Source of the DNA: a bacterium
Lineage (GTDB): Archaea > Thermoproteota > Nitrososphaeria > Nitrososphaerales > CADDZS01
Direction of reading: 5' to 3'
Assembly: GCA_027310845.1 (NCBI GenBank)
Contig: DAIDAB010000081.1
Coordinates: 1 to 8,587, forward strand
DNA length: 8,587 nt
Position 1 is the first letter of the stretch. Each line of letters starts with the position of its first letter. Under the pieces are notes generated by a model that did not search any database, was not told the origin of the DNA, and worked only from the letters and a program-made list of their open reading frames with translations. The translations under genes were made by a program, and so were the position numbers. This document shows, piece after piece, positions 1-5,975 of this stretch.

Positions 1-60
1 TTCCTTAAGCTGGATCACTATGTACTCCAGTGTGAAAAGGAGGGAGGGGGGGTTCAACCA

Positions 61-99
61 TGAAGTGAATGAGTGTCCAAAGCCATTGCTTTCACTTCA
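61..99. repeat. Hairpin 1 with a 9-bp perfect stem
   Basis: TGAAGTGAA (61-69) pairs with TTCACTTCA (91-99) around a 21-nt loop. Its right half contains CCATTGCTTTC (83-93), which recurs exactly at 175-185 in the next hairpin. It follows a G-rich run (43-53). It could be the 3' structure of a transcript entering from the left, or part of a small structured RNA. Confidence 0.45.
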
Positions 100-152
100 A
101 CTTATGACATTCCACTTTTTCAGCTTTTGAAAAGAGGCCTTGTCTATGTCTA

Positions 153-193
153 GGCTTATAGAAAGCACAAAAATCCATTGCTTTCTATGAGTT
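153..193. repeat. Hairpin 2, about 14-bp stem, sharing an 11-mer with hairpin 1
   Basis: ATAGAAAGC (158-166) pairs perfectly with GCTTTCTAT (180-188). The stem extends outward through G-U and Watson-Crick pairs to 153/193, giving about 14 bp with three wobbles and a 13-nt loop. T-rich sequence follows, so a rightward transcription terminator is possible. CCATTGCTTTC at 175-185 repeats 83-93. Confidence 0.45.
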
Positions 194-440
194 CTGTTTG
201 AATCCTTATTGTTTTGATCTCTTGTCAATGATTTCAACATAATTTTACGCTATTGGCCATTTTATTATCCACTAGTTCGCTCAGCCTGAATCTCCCCCGA
301 CGTTCTTCTCAACTCTCAAACCAGGTGCTTTCAAGCACTATCGAAATCTCACTATGTAGACTACCTGACTAGCTGGCCAAGGCTTCGAATTTGCTTTCAG
401 CTCTCTTTCACGCACGAAACCGACAAAGCTATCGCAACAT

Positions 441-449
441 TATTTTAAG
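441..449 (+). promoter_or_regulatory. TATA-like box for the 490 gene
   Basis: TATTTTAAG is centred about 45 bp before the ATG at 490. With the usual archaeal spacing of about 25 bp, transcription would start near 470 and leave a leader of about 20 nt. The purine stretch AGAAAGTGAG just before the start may serve as a weak ribosome binding site. Assigned by eye only. Confidence 0.35.
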
Positions 450-489
450 AAAGTAGCCCGGTGTAAATAATTAGAGAAAGTGAGAACAA

Positions 490-1017
490 ATGGACGCCTT
501 TGATCGAATCACTACGAAACTAGATGTAAAGGAGTATGACCCGAGCAAGAAAGTTTCCCCGGACGTAAAGCTCAAGGTACTCGAGGCAGGACGTTCCACA
601 GGAACTGGAATGAACACCCAGCACTGGCGTTTTATCCTTGTGCAAGAAAGAGAGGATCTAAAACGGCTTGCACAGGATAGCACGACGGGAAAATGGGTAG
701 AATCGTGCAATTTTGCCGTAATCGTGCTAACTGACCCAAAACTAGGATATCATCTGATTGACGCTGGAAGAGTTATACAGAACATGCAGGTTACCGCGTG
801 GAATTACAGCGTTGCCTCGAGGATCTTCACTGGTCTGAACGCCGATAGCTTCAGAAAGGATTTCGGAATACCACTAGAACTTAATCCCACGATCGTCGTG
901 GGTTTTGGCTACCCGCTCAAGAAGATAACAGGCAAGAGAAAAAACCGCAAGCCGCTGGAAGAGCTCGCCTTCCTCGGAAAGTATGGGAATAGACTGGACA
1001 GATCCAAGATACACTAG
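490..1017 (+). CDS. Nitroreductase-family flavoprotein (small)
   Basis: This 175-residue protein fits the FMN-dependent nitroreductase superfamily, whose members are usually cytosolic dimers that use NAD(P)H to reduce nitro compounds, quinones or other electrophiles. Visible family features are the N-terminal helix and basic FMN-phosphate segment (residues 9-16), GMNTQHW at 40-46 corresponding to the usual 'SG.N.QPW' FMN loop, the helix DAGRVIQN at 91-98, and the C-terminal GFGYP...KNRKPLEEL region at 138-159. The usual Arg residues of the N-terminal 'RRSxR' motif are replaced by Lys10 and Lys14. It is shorter than many members. It starts at ATG 490, after a TATA-like box and a short leader, and is first in a rightward cluster: the cupin begins 38 bp after its stop. 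Family assignment is good; the substrate is unknown. Confidence 0.85.
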   Translation: MDAFDRITTKLDVKEYDPSKKVSPDVKLKVLEAGRSTGTGMNTQHWRFILVQEREDLKRLAQDSTTGKWVESCNFAVIVLTDPKLGYHLIDAGRVIQNMQVTAWNYSVASRIFTGLNADSFRKDFGIPLELNPTIVVGFGYPLKKITGKRKNRKPLEELAFLGKYGNRLDRSKIH

Positions 1018-1055
1018 ATTGGAATATATGCGCTCAGATCAAGGTGGCAGGAGAT

Positions 1056-1421
1056 ATGGCAACGATTCTAGTGAAAAACGAACAGTCCTCCCGCAAAACT
1101 CCAGACGGCCGCGACAGAGTGTTCCTTGTTGGGAAGGATGTCACGGGATCAAAACATCTTGCAGCAGACGTTGTAACATACTCACCGGGCGCGAGAAACA
1201 AGTACCACTACCACAAGAGCGAGAGCTTCATCTACATTATCGACGGGGAGTGCGACATCACTATCAACGGCGCAGTCCATCATCTCAAGAAGGAAACAAT
1301 GGTCTACCTTCCTCCAGAAGACAAGCACTGGCTCCAGAACAACGCCAGCAAGAACATGGTAATGCTCGAGGCTTTTGCTCCGGATGCCGACATTACTCCG
1401 TACTATGCTGAAGAGTCCTAA
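1056..1421 (+). CDS. Single-domain cupin protein
   Basis: A 121-residue small beta-barrel of the cupin_2 type. Cupin motif 1 is present: Gly45, then His51-x-His53, a nearby Glu56, and Gly64 (around KYHYHKSES). Motif 2 follows with Pro86, His91 and Asn95 (PPEDKHWLQN). His51, His53 and His91 are candidate metal ligands; the acidic ligand appears shifted by one residue (Glu56, with Ser57 where Glu is commonest), so metal binding is likely but not certain. I chose ATG 1056 because AGGTGG at 1042-1047 gives a Shine-Dalgarno match about 8 nt upstream; a GTG at 1044 in the same frame is the alternative and adds four residues. A longer reading in another frame (983-1411) is an overlapping shadow. Such cupins are sensors, isomerases or dioxygenases; the role here is not determinable. 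Confidence 0.85.
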   Translation: MATILVKNEQSSRKTPDGRDRVFLVGKDVTGSKHLAADVVTYSPGARNKYHYHKSESFIYIIDGECDITINGAVHHLKKETMVYLPPEDKHWLQNNASKNMVMLEAFAPDADITPYYAEES

Positions 1422-1432
1422 ATTTCAGACAC

Positions 1433-1439
1433 TTTTTTT
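1433..1439 (+). terminator. T7 tract between cupin and dehydrogenase genes
   Basis: Seven consecutive T's lie 12 nt after the cupin stop. Oligo-T tracts alone can terminate transcription in archaea, so some transcripts of the first two genes may end here. Only 28 bp separates the genes, so read-through is equally plausible. Confidence 0.25.
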
Positions 1440-1449
1440 GACTTGAACC

Positions 1450-2430
1450 TTGAAAATAGTACTTTCAAACATCGAGCTCTCTGAAAGTGCGACCAAGAGG
1501 CTAAAAGACAGTCTGCAAAAACACGGGTACGAAATTCGCACTGAACAGGAACTCTCTCAAGGAGAAAAGGAGCACGTCGAGATTCTACTGCACCAAAGGG
1601 GCGAGCGCTGGCTCACCAAGGAAAAGATAGGCGAGCTCCCTCACCTTAAGCTTGTCCAAACTTTCTCTGCAGGAGTTGACCACATCAATTTCGAAGTATT
1701 ACCCGATGGAATAACTGTTTGCGGGAACGTGGGGGCATTCGCCGATCCTATTGCAGAACACGTTTTCGGGTTCATACTTATTCTCGGAAAGAGGCTCTTT
1801 CATCAGAACGAGAGTCTCAAGCACGGGTACTACGACCACAGAATGGATGCAATGTTCCTTAGGGGAAAGAAGATTGGGATACTCGGCGCGGGAGGAATTG
1901 GACAGGCCGTCGCAAAGCTTGCCAAGAGTTTTCGAATGACAACACTTGGAATCAACACAACTGGCATTGCTACTGAATATTTCGACGAAATGACTACAAT
2001 GAAACACATTGATGATGTACTTTCTCGCTCGGACATTGTCCTCGTTTCTCTTCCACTCAGCGCAAAAACAAAGGGGCTGATAGACAAAGAAAAGCTTAGG
2101 AAGATGAAGCAAGATTGCATCCTGATCAACGTTGCAAGGGCCGAGATTATTGTCGAAGAAGATCTGTACAACCACCTAAAGAATCATCCAGAATTCCGCG
2201 CCGGCTTTGATGTCTGGTGGGCACGCCCCAAACCTGATCACTCCCTCTCGCTGCACTTTCCCTTCTTTGAGCTTTCAAATTTCATAGGCACTCCTCATGT
2301 GGCAGGAGATGTCGAAGAGTCTCACGAGATGGCTTCAAACGCTTTGGTCGACAATGTGATCAGATATCTTCAAAACGAGCCGCTCAAAGGCGTGGCTAGA
2401 AGAGAAGATTACCTGGGCTTTCATGACTAA
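1450..2430 (+). CDS. D-isomer-specific 2-hydroxyacid dehydrogenase-like protein
   Basis: A 326-residue protein of the D-2-hydroxyacid dehydrogenase family, which interconverts 2-hydroxy and 2-oxo acids with NAD(P)H. The Rossmann glycine motif GAGGIG is at 146-151. Substrate-binding Arg230 sits in NVARAE, and the catalytic His283 in GTPHVAG. The family's Glu, normally just before Pro in 'DVFxxEP', is Arg259 here (DVWWARP, 254-260). That breaks the usual His-Glu pair, recalling formate dehydrogenases, where Gln occupies this place. The loop after the second Rossmann strand (GINTT, 167-171) lacks the usual Asp that selects NAD, so NADP use is possible. Translation starts at TTG 1450: an in-frame TGA at 1444-1446 excludes anything earlier, and MKIVLSN matches the first beta strand. 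It lies 28 bp after the cupin. Confidence 0.88.
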   Translation: MKIVLSNIELSESATKRLKDSLQKHGYEIRTEQELSQGEKEHVEILLHQRGERWLTKEKIGELPHLKLVQTFSAGVDHINFEVLPDGITVCGNVGAFADPIAEHVFGFILILGKRLFHQNESLKHGYYDHRMDAMFLRGKKIGILGAGGIGQAVAKLAKSFRMTTLGINTTGIATEYFDEMTTMKHIDDVLSRSDIVLVSLPLSAKTKGLIDKEKLRKMKQDCILINVARAEIIVEEDLYNHLKNHPEFRAGFDVWWARPKPDHSLSLHFPFFELSNFIGTPHVAGDVEESHEMASNALVDNVIRYLQNEPLKGVARREDYLGFHD

Positions 2431-2450
2431 CCAGCGAAAAGCAGATTTGC

Positions 2451-2457
2451 TTTAAGG
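2451..2457 (+). promoter_or_regulatory. TATA-like box for the 2482 gene
   Basis: TTTAAGG lies about 28 bp before the TTG at 2482, the spacing expected for a transcript beginning at or next to the start codon (leaderless). No Shine-Dalgarno match is seen before that codon, which agrees. The gene may therefore have its own promoter besides read-through from upstream. Confidence 0.35.
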
Positions 2458-2481
2458 ATCCTAGCCATCTCGAGATGCGAC

Positions 2482-3318
2482 TTGTCTCAAAGTGAGAAAG
2501 CTGAAGCCTTTCGAGCACTACACCATGGGAAGCATTTACTCATACTTCCAAACGCATGGGATGTTCCGAGTGCCAGGATCTTTGAGAACGCCGGATTCCC
2601 AGCTGTAGCTACCTCAAGCGCGGGAATGATGGTCTCCTTAGGCTATCGAGACGGAGAGGAAATCGGGCTACAAGAATTTCTCTCTGCTGTAAGAAAGATT
2701 GCAAGAGTTCTTACGGTTCCAATGAGCGCTGACCTCGTGGCCGGTTTCGGCACCACTCCTGAGGAAGTTGCGACGTCAGTCAAAGGAGTAATAGAAGCGG
2801 GCGCGATCGGCATAAACATTGAGGATTTCACACACGCGACAGGGAAGCTTCACAAAGTGGAAGTGCAGGTGGAGAAGATCAGAGCGATTAGAAGGAAAGC
2901 AGAGTCAATGAAGTTCCCTCTTGTAATTAACGCGAGGACTGACGCGCTCAGGTACGGAGAAGGGAGTGAAGAAGCAAGATTCTCAGAAGGAATAGCTCGC
3001 GCAAACAAGTACAGGGACGCCGGTGCTGACTGCGTGTATCCAATGGGCCTCGTTGACGCCGGATCGATTTCTAGGTTTGTCAAACAAGTAGATCATTTTC
3101 CCGTGAATGTGATGATCAGGAAGGGGCTCCCACCGATAGAGCAACTTCAGAAACTGGGCGTCGCACGTGTGAGCTTCGGACCAGGTGCGTCGTATGCTGC
3201 GATGGGCCTCCTAAAGCGCATATCGCGCGAGATTATGGAAAAGGGTACTTATGAAAGCATTCTTGGTGGCGCAATAACTTTTGACGAGCTCAACAGCCTC
3301 GCAATTCCAAAATCTTGA
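2482..3318 (+). CDS. Isocitrate lyase/PEP mutase superfamily protein
   Basis: A 278-residue TIM-barrel protein of the superfamily that includes PEP phosphonomutase, methylisocitrate lyase, carboxyphosphonoenolpyruvate mutase and oxaloacetate hydrolases/decarboxylases. Family marks are NAWDVPSARIFE (24-35), ATSSAGMMVSLGYRDGE (43-59), ADLVAGFG (83-90), INIEDFTH (111-118) and INARTDAL (149-156). Expected Mg ligands Asp84, Glu114 and Asp115 are present, but the acidic residue usual two positions after Asp84 is Val86. The Lys-Lys/Arg-Cys-Gly loop of true (methyl)isocitrate lyases is absent (THATGKLHK instead). A mutase, hydrolase or decarboxylase-like role on a small 2-oxo acid is thus likelier than a classical lyase. 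TTG 2482 is the only reasonable start: no in-frame ATG occurs until residue 49. It begins 51 bp after the dehydrogenase stop. Confidence 0.88.
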   Translation: MSQSEKAEAFRALHHGKHLLILPNAWDVPSARIFENAGFPAVATSSAGMMVSLGYRDGEEIGLQEFLSAVRKIARVLTVPMSADLVAGFGTTPEEVATSVKGVIEAGAIGINIEDFTHATGKLHKVEVQVEKIRAIRRKAESMKFPLVINARTDALRYGEGSEEARFSEGIARANKYRDAGADCVYPMGLVDAGSISRFVKQVDHFPVNVMIRKGLPPIEQLQKLGVARVSFGPGASYAAMGLLKRISREIMEKGTYESILGGAITFDELNSLAIPKS

Positions 3319-3398
3319 AACAATTCACTGTCAGGCCTGAATTCGACGCTGAGAGGCTAATGGAGATTTTGCGAATGCTTAGAAACAGTTTTGACTAG
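3315..3398 (+). CDS. Possible 27-residue small ORF overlapping the upstream stop
   Basis: A TTG at 3315-3317 overlaps the TGA of the preceding gene (TTGA), a typical translational-coupling arrangement. It opens 27 codons ending at TAG 3396-3398. The peptide starts MKQFTVRPEFDAER and continues LMEILRMLRNSFD. It is charged, with a plausible amphipathic C-terminal helix, and does not look like random sequence. It might be a real small protein, or a remnant of a longer gene or C-terminal extension. No family recognised; chance occurrence is quite possible at this length. Confidence 0.25.
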   Translation: MKQFTVRPEFDAERLMEILRMLRNSFD

Positions 3399-3423
3399 AA
3401 CCATAATTGTGGTCAGGTACGAA

Positions 3424-3444
3424 GATCCGCCAATTTTTCGGATT
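3424..3444. terminator. Stem-loop between convergent genes
   Basis: ATCCG (3425-3429) pairs with CGGAT (3439-3443), with a further G-U pair outside, around a 9-nt loop ending in five T's. It lies between the rightward metabolic cluster and the leftward membrane-protein gene, just past the latter's stop, where a terminator serving both strands would be expected. The stem is short, so this is tentative. Confidence 0.3.
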
Positions 3445-3449
3445 ATCGC

Positions 3450-3974
3450 TTAGTTTGAGCTTTTGCTTCCCAGCCAGATGGCCAGCAAAGCAAGTACCGC
3501 TCCTGCAGAATATTGAGCAATGTAGAACAGCGATGTGCTCTGGACGTAGGCTTCAAACGCAAACATTGCAAACACGATGGATGCAATGCCTGTTTTAATG
3601 AAAAGCCTTTGGTGCTTCGCATACCTGTCCTTTGAGAAATTATATCCCGAATAAGAAACGATAGCCCCAAAGAGTCCCACAAGTCCTGCGAGAAAGAGAG
3701 CTGTCCACGAACCGAGTATTGACGCGTGAGCTGAAGAAAGAGAATTCTGAATCATCGGGTCGAAAGTGTATGCGCTTGCAATCAGATCAAGGCCCGCGAT
3801 TAAGATAAGTGTATAAGATAGCTTGTGGAAAGTCATCATCTTTCTGTCCAGCAAGACCAAATTGTTGATCGGACTTTCCTTCGCTGATTGCATTATAGGA
3901 ATCTCAAGTGCTATTGGGACTATTCTCCGTTGTGGATGCCGTATTCGCACTCCCGTTTCAGCTCTGGAATCCAT
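3450..3974 (-). CDS. Four-helix integral membrane protein, unknown function
   Basis: Up to 174 residues. Hydrophobic segments at about 52-69, 86-107, 124-143 and 150-168 predict four membrane helices, with a basic loop (SKDRYAKHQRLFIK, 114-127) between the second and third. I do not recognise a family or any catalytic motif. The first 27 residues are basic, non-hydrophobic and not membrane-protein-like, so the real start may be Met28 (codon at 3893) or Met46/Met47 (3839/3836), the last placing the start just before helix 1; none has a strong ribosome binding site. A weak TATA-like GATAAAC on the minus strand (4024-4030) would suit the longest form. The gene is transcribed toward the metabolic cluster and divergently from the zinc-finger gene, so no operon partner is visible. 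Confidence 0.7.
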   Translation of the reverse strand: MDSRAETGVRIRHPQRRIVPIALEIPIMQSAKESPINNLVLLDRKMMTFHKLSYTLILIAGLDLIASAYTFDPMIQNSLSSAHASILGSWTALFLAGLVGLFGAIVSYSGYNFSKDRYAKHQRLFIKTGIASIVFAMFAFEAYVQSTSLFYIAQYSAGAVLALLAIWLGSKSSN

Positions 3975-4141
3975 CAGTAAAAGACCAATAGATCCCGCGT
4001 ATCGAAAATAGATACTGACAGTCGTTTATCACAAGACTTTGTTCTATCTCTTTTCGCAAGCATGAAAGATTTTGAACAACTCATTCAAAAATGCATCATT
4101 AAGACTACCGGGCCCTAATGTGAAGACTCGTGGAAACAATC

Positions 4142-4378
4142 ATGGCAGTCAAGAGCGAACCCGATAGGTATCCACGTATTAACCCGTTCGACAGCGTTAT
4201 CGCGAAAAGAGTTCAGTTACGACTTCAAGAAGCGGCAGAGCGAATCGTCAGAGGAAGGATTTACGCATGTCATGTTTGCGAATTCGTAGAGCACGCCGTG
4301 GGATTTGACGATCTTGAGCCCAGGGAGAAACGCATGTACCTATACCACCTAAAGTCCGCCCACGGCCTAGAGCCCTAG
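4142..4378 (+). CDS. Small zinc-finger-like protein (C2H2 type)
   Basis: A 78-residue protein. The N-terminal half is basic and helical (residues 20-40). The C-terminal half carries Cys43-x2-Cys46 (YACHVCEF) and His69-x4-His74 (YHLKSAHG), separated by 22 residues. This is the ligand pattern of a C2H2 zinc finger with an enlarged connecting segment. Archaeal proteins of this size are commonly DNA/RNA-binding or protein-interaction factors; the actual role is unknown. ATG 4142 is preferred because GTGGA at 4130-4134 gives a Shine-Dalgarno-like match at normal spacing. GTG 4130 in the same frame is the alternative and adds four residues. The gene is isolated, divergent from the membrane protein and followed immediately by a hairpin. 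Confidence 0.65.
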   Translation: MAVKSEPDRYPRINPFDSVIAKRVQLRLQEAAERIVRGRIYACHVCEFVEHAVGFDDLEPREKRMYLYHLKSAHGLEP

Positions 4379-4409
4379 GGATTGTGTGAAGTCAAGACCC
4401 CCACAATCT
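4379..4409 (+). terminator. Hairpin directly after the zinc-finger stop codon
   Basis: GATTGTG (4380-4386) pairs perfectly with CACAATC (4402-4408), plus an outer G-U pair at 4379/4409, with a 15-nt loop. It begins on the base after the TAG at 4376-4378, and TTTT follows about 20 nt later. It most likely marks the 3' end of this transcript, or stabilises it. Confidence 0.4.
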
Positions 4410-4632
4410 GTCATCATGCTCGATTTTGCGTTCTCTGACCACGCACCAGGGCCTTCGCCCATTGTTGCCTTGGACCCCTCCTTTCCGGATTCAGGCAAGG
4501 AATGATAATTTGCAAAGTAGACACTCTCCTAAAGTCGAGAGATTCTTTCCCGTGACCCTTCCATCCCATTTCTCCTTCGGAAAGGTAATTGAGATTGCCA
4601 GTGGCTTTCTCAAACTGTTTCAAGAAGCCCAT

Positions 4633-4648
4633 CCCTAATTAGTTAGGG
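4633..4648. promoter_or_regulatory. Perfect inverted repeat upstream of the regulator: candidate operator
   Basis: CCCTAA (4633-4638), a 4-nt spacer TTAG, then TTAGGG (4643-4648). A further TAGGG follows at 4651-4655, so TAGGG is tandemly repeated. The dyad ends about 8 bp before a TATA-like TAATAT, where an archaeal transcription factor could control recruitment of TFB/TBP. Autoregulation by the downstream winged-helix protein is inference. Confidence 0.35.
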
Positions 4649-4655
4649 ACTAGGG

Positions 4656-4661
4656 TAATAT
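4656..4661 (+). promoter_or_regulatory. TATA-like box for the regulator gene
   Basis: TAATAT lies about 58 bp before ATG 4718. It would place the transcription start near 4685 with a leader of about 33 nt, close to a short dyad CTCT-AAC-AGAG at 4680-4690. The match is modest. Confidence 0.25.
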
Positions 4662-4717
4662 GCATCGTCTATCTGGATTCTCTAACAGAGCATAGACTCT
4701 TCCGTGATTTTGTAGAA

Positions 4718-5923
4718 ATGAAGAAGCAACAGAAAAGCGAAACAATACTTGGACTTTTTGATGCGATAAAATCGCGCGGACTAGACAATGTGAGTGACCT
4801 CGCCGAAACTGCGGGCATCCCTCTAGAGTCAACAAGATACATGGTCTGGCACGAGTTCCCGAAACACTCAATCTCGTATGAGGTGGAGATCGACTATGAG
4901 GCTCTGGGCCTGAGAAGATGGATGCTGGAATTCAATTCTCAATCTGACTCCTCTGGCAACAAACTTCAGAATGGGATCCTTGGCGGCGGCGCTGGAGTGA
5001 TATATTCTGCAAGAGTAGTTCCAGGGAATTCGCATGTTGCAATCCTTGCACTCCCGCTTGGGGATCACTACAAACTGTGGATGGAGATGGAGCATCTTGC
5101 CAAGACAGGAGTCATTCAGAATTATTCCCTTAGGGAAATTCGATCTATGCGAAAATTGTCGTTCAATCCTTCATTCTATAATTTCAGGGAGAGCCGATGG
5201 GACTTTTCGTGGAAAGATGTTGAAAGCTACCAACATGAAATTAAAGGAAAATATTCTGATGTGGCCCCCGAGTTGAAAACTGGAAGAGATGGTGTCTCTT
5301 TCGACTACAAAGATCTTCTTATTCTCAGAGAATTTCAAAAGAGAATACCCAAATCGATTTCCAAACTCGCAAAGCCGCTTGAGCTTGACCAATACAATAT
5401 CCGCTACCACTATAACCAGCACGCAAGGCATGCGATTCTAGGCTATCGTTTGAAAGTTGTTCCAGAGAGACCAAAGGAGCGAAGCTCCTTCATCTTCATG
5501 TTCAGGCGAGTAGACGATGCGAGCGGCGCCCTTGGGATGGCAAGATCTGTCGCACTTTCTCTGCCATTCACTGAATCGGAGTGGGAGACGGAGAAGGAAT
5601 ATTGCTGGTCGGCCTCGTGTCCAGGCGAGTATGCAAATGAATTGCTTCACTTTACGAGCGACAAGTTTGCTAAAATCAGGGGAAACTTGGCGTTTCTCAC
5701 GCTAGACTCCACGAGTGAATTCCAAGGTACGATACCTTGTCAGTTCTACGATGAGAAAGCCCAGAGGTGGGGTTACTTGCCAAAGATCTCTTCTGCCAAA
5801 CCGAGCGCAAGCTTCCAAGAGCTGAAAAATATGTGCAGATATGAAGTTGAACGGGGATGTCTCGTGAATGAAGCAAATCCCCAGAATTGCACCATCTCGT
5901 CCTGCCCTTTCGCAGTGCATTGA
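4718..5923 (+). CDS. Duplicated winged-helix (Lrp-like) transcription regulator
   Basis: A 401-residue protein built from two similar halves. Half one has a helix-turn-helix at about 8-48 (ETILGLFDAIKSRGLDNVSDLA, then GIPLESTRYMVWHEFPKH), followed by a beta-rich sensor-like region at about 52-145 (ALPLGDHYKLWMEMEHLAKTG). A linker with aromatic residues (FNPSFYNFRESRWDFSW, 149-165) leads to half two, with a second helix-turn-helix at about 197-240 and a beta-rich region at about 241-330. This tandem HTH-sensor layout recalls AsnC/Lrp-like regulators of ammonia-oxidising archaea and relatives. The tail holds Cys373, Cys381, Cys391 and Cys396 within 24 residues: a possible zinc, iron-sulfur or redox site not part of the Lrp fold. 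It starts at ATG 4718 with no clear Shine-Dalgarno sequence. Targets and ligand are unknown. Confidence 0.75.
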   Translation: MKKQQKSETILGLFDAIKSRGLDNVSDLAETAGIPLESTRYMVWHEFPKHSISYEVEIDYEALGLRRWMLEFNSQSDSSGNKLQNGILGGGAGVIYSARVVPGNSHVAILALPLGDHYKLWMEMEHLAKTGVIQNYSLREIRSMRKLSFNPSFYNFRESRWDFSWKDVESYQHEIKGKYSDVAPELKTGRDGVSFDYKDLLILREFQKRIPKSISKLAKPLELDQYNIRYHYNQHARHAILGYRLKVVPERPKERSSFIFMFRRVDDASGALGMARSVALSLPFTESEWETEKEYCWSASCPGEYANELLHFTSDKFAKIRGNLAFLTLDSTSEFQGTIPCQFYDEKAQRWGYLPKISSAKPSASFQELKNMCRYEVERGCLVNEANPQNCTISSCPFAVH

Positions 5924-5937
5924 TTTTGGGAATGAAA

Positions 5938-5953
5938 CGATTCTCTTGAATCG
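5938..5953 (+). terminator. Hairpin between regulator and the 5976 gene
   Basis: CGATTC (5938-5943) and GAATCG (5948-5953) form a perfect 6-bp stem around TCTT, followed closely by ATATTTTC. It sits in the 52-bp gap after the regulator and may attenuate or terminate its transcript, or act as a processing site if the two genes are co-transcribed. Confidence 0.35.
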
Positions 5954-5975
5954 CGATATTTTCAGTTGATTCCAG

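Larger units (their letters stand above)
1..440. other. Left intergenic stretch, no supported gene
   Basis: No convincing coding region was found here on either strand. One forward frame is open from base 1 to a TGA at 61-63, which could be the last 20 residues of a gene entering from the left, but a second forward frame is open even longer (to about 129), so coding potential cannot be assigned. The stretch is T-rich after about 190 and holds two strong hairpins (61-99 and 153-193) and a short palindrome at 325-338 (GTGCTT, two bases, AAGCAC). Confidence 0.5.
4410..4717. other. Intergenic stretch between zinc finger and regulator
   Basis: About 308 bp. Opposing reading frames of about 70 codons exist on both strands (4426-4638 plus, 4414-4632 minus) but neither translation resembles a folded protein, so I leave them out. 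Small structures are visible: GGGC-CTTC-GCCC at 4449-4460, CCTTG/CAAGG pairing between 4468 and 4500, and the inverted repeat at 4633-4648 before the regulator gene. Confidence 0.45.

Noticed and set aside
1..40. GCTGGATCAC resembling the 3' end of 16S rRNA
   Set aside because: The rRNA ending continues CTCC after GGATCAC; here it continues TATG, and no conserved rRNA sequence is seen before it.
1..63. Possible C-terminal end of a gene entering from the left
   Set aside because: A forward frame is open to TGA at 61, but another forward frame is open longer and a reverse frame is open too; 20 residues with no motif are not enough.
983..1411. 142-codon forward frame overlapping the cupin
   Set aside because: Its translation is Arg/Ser/Cys/Gln-rich and low in hydrophobic residues, while the overlapping frame encodes a clear cupin.
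1699..2175. 158-codon reverse frame
   Set aside because: Lies wholly inside the dehydrogenase gene, whose Rossmann and catalytic motifs show the forward strand is coding.
4414..4638. Opposing frames of about 70 codons on both strands before the regulator
   Set aside because: Neither translation shows a motif, reasonable composition or promoter; both are likely chance.
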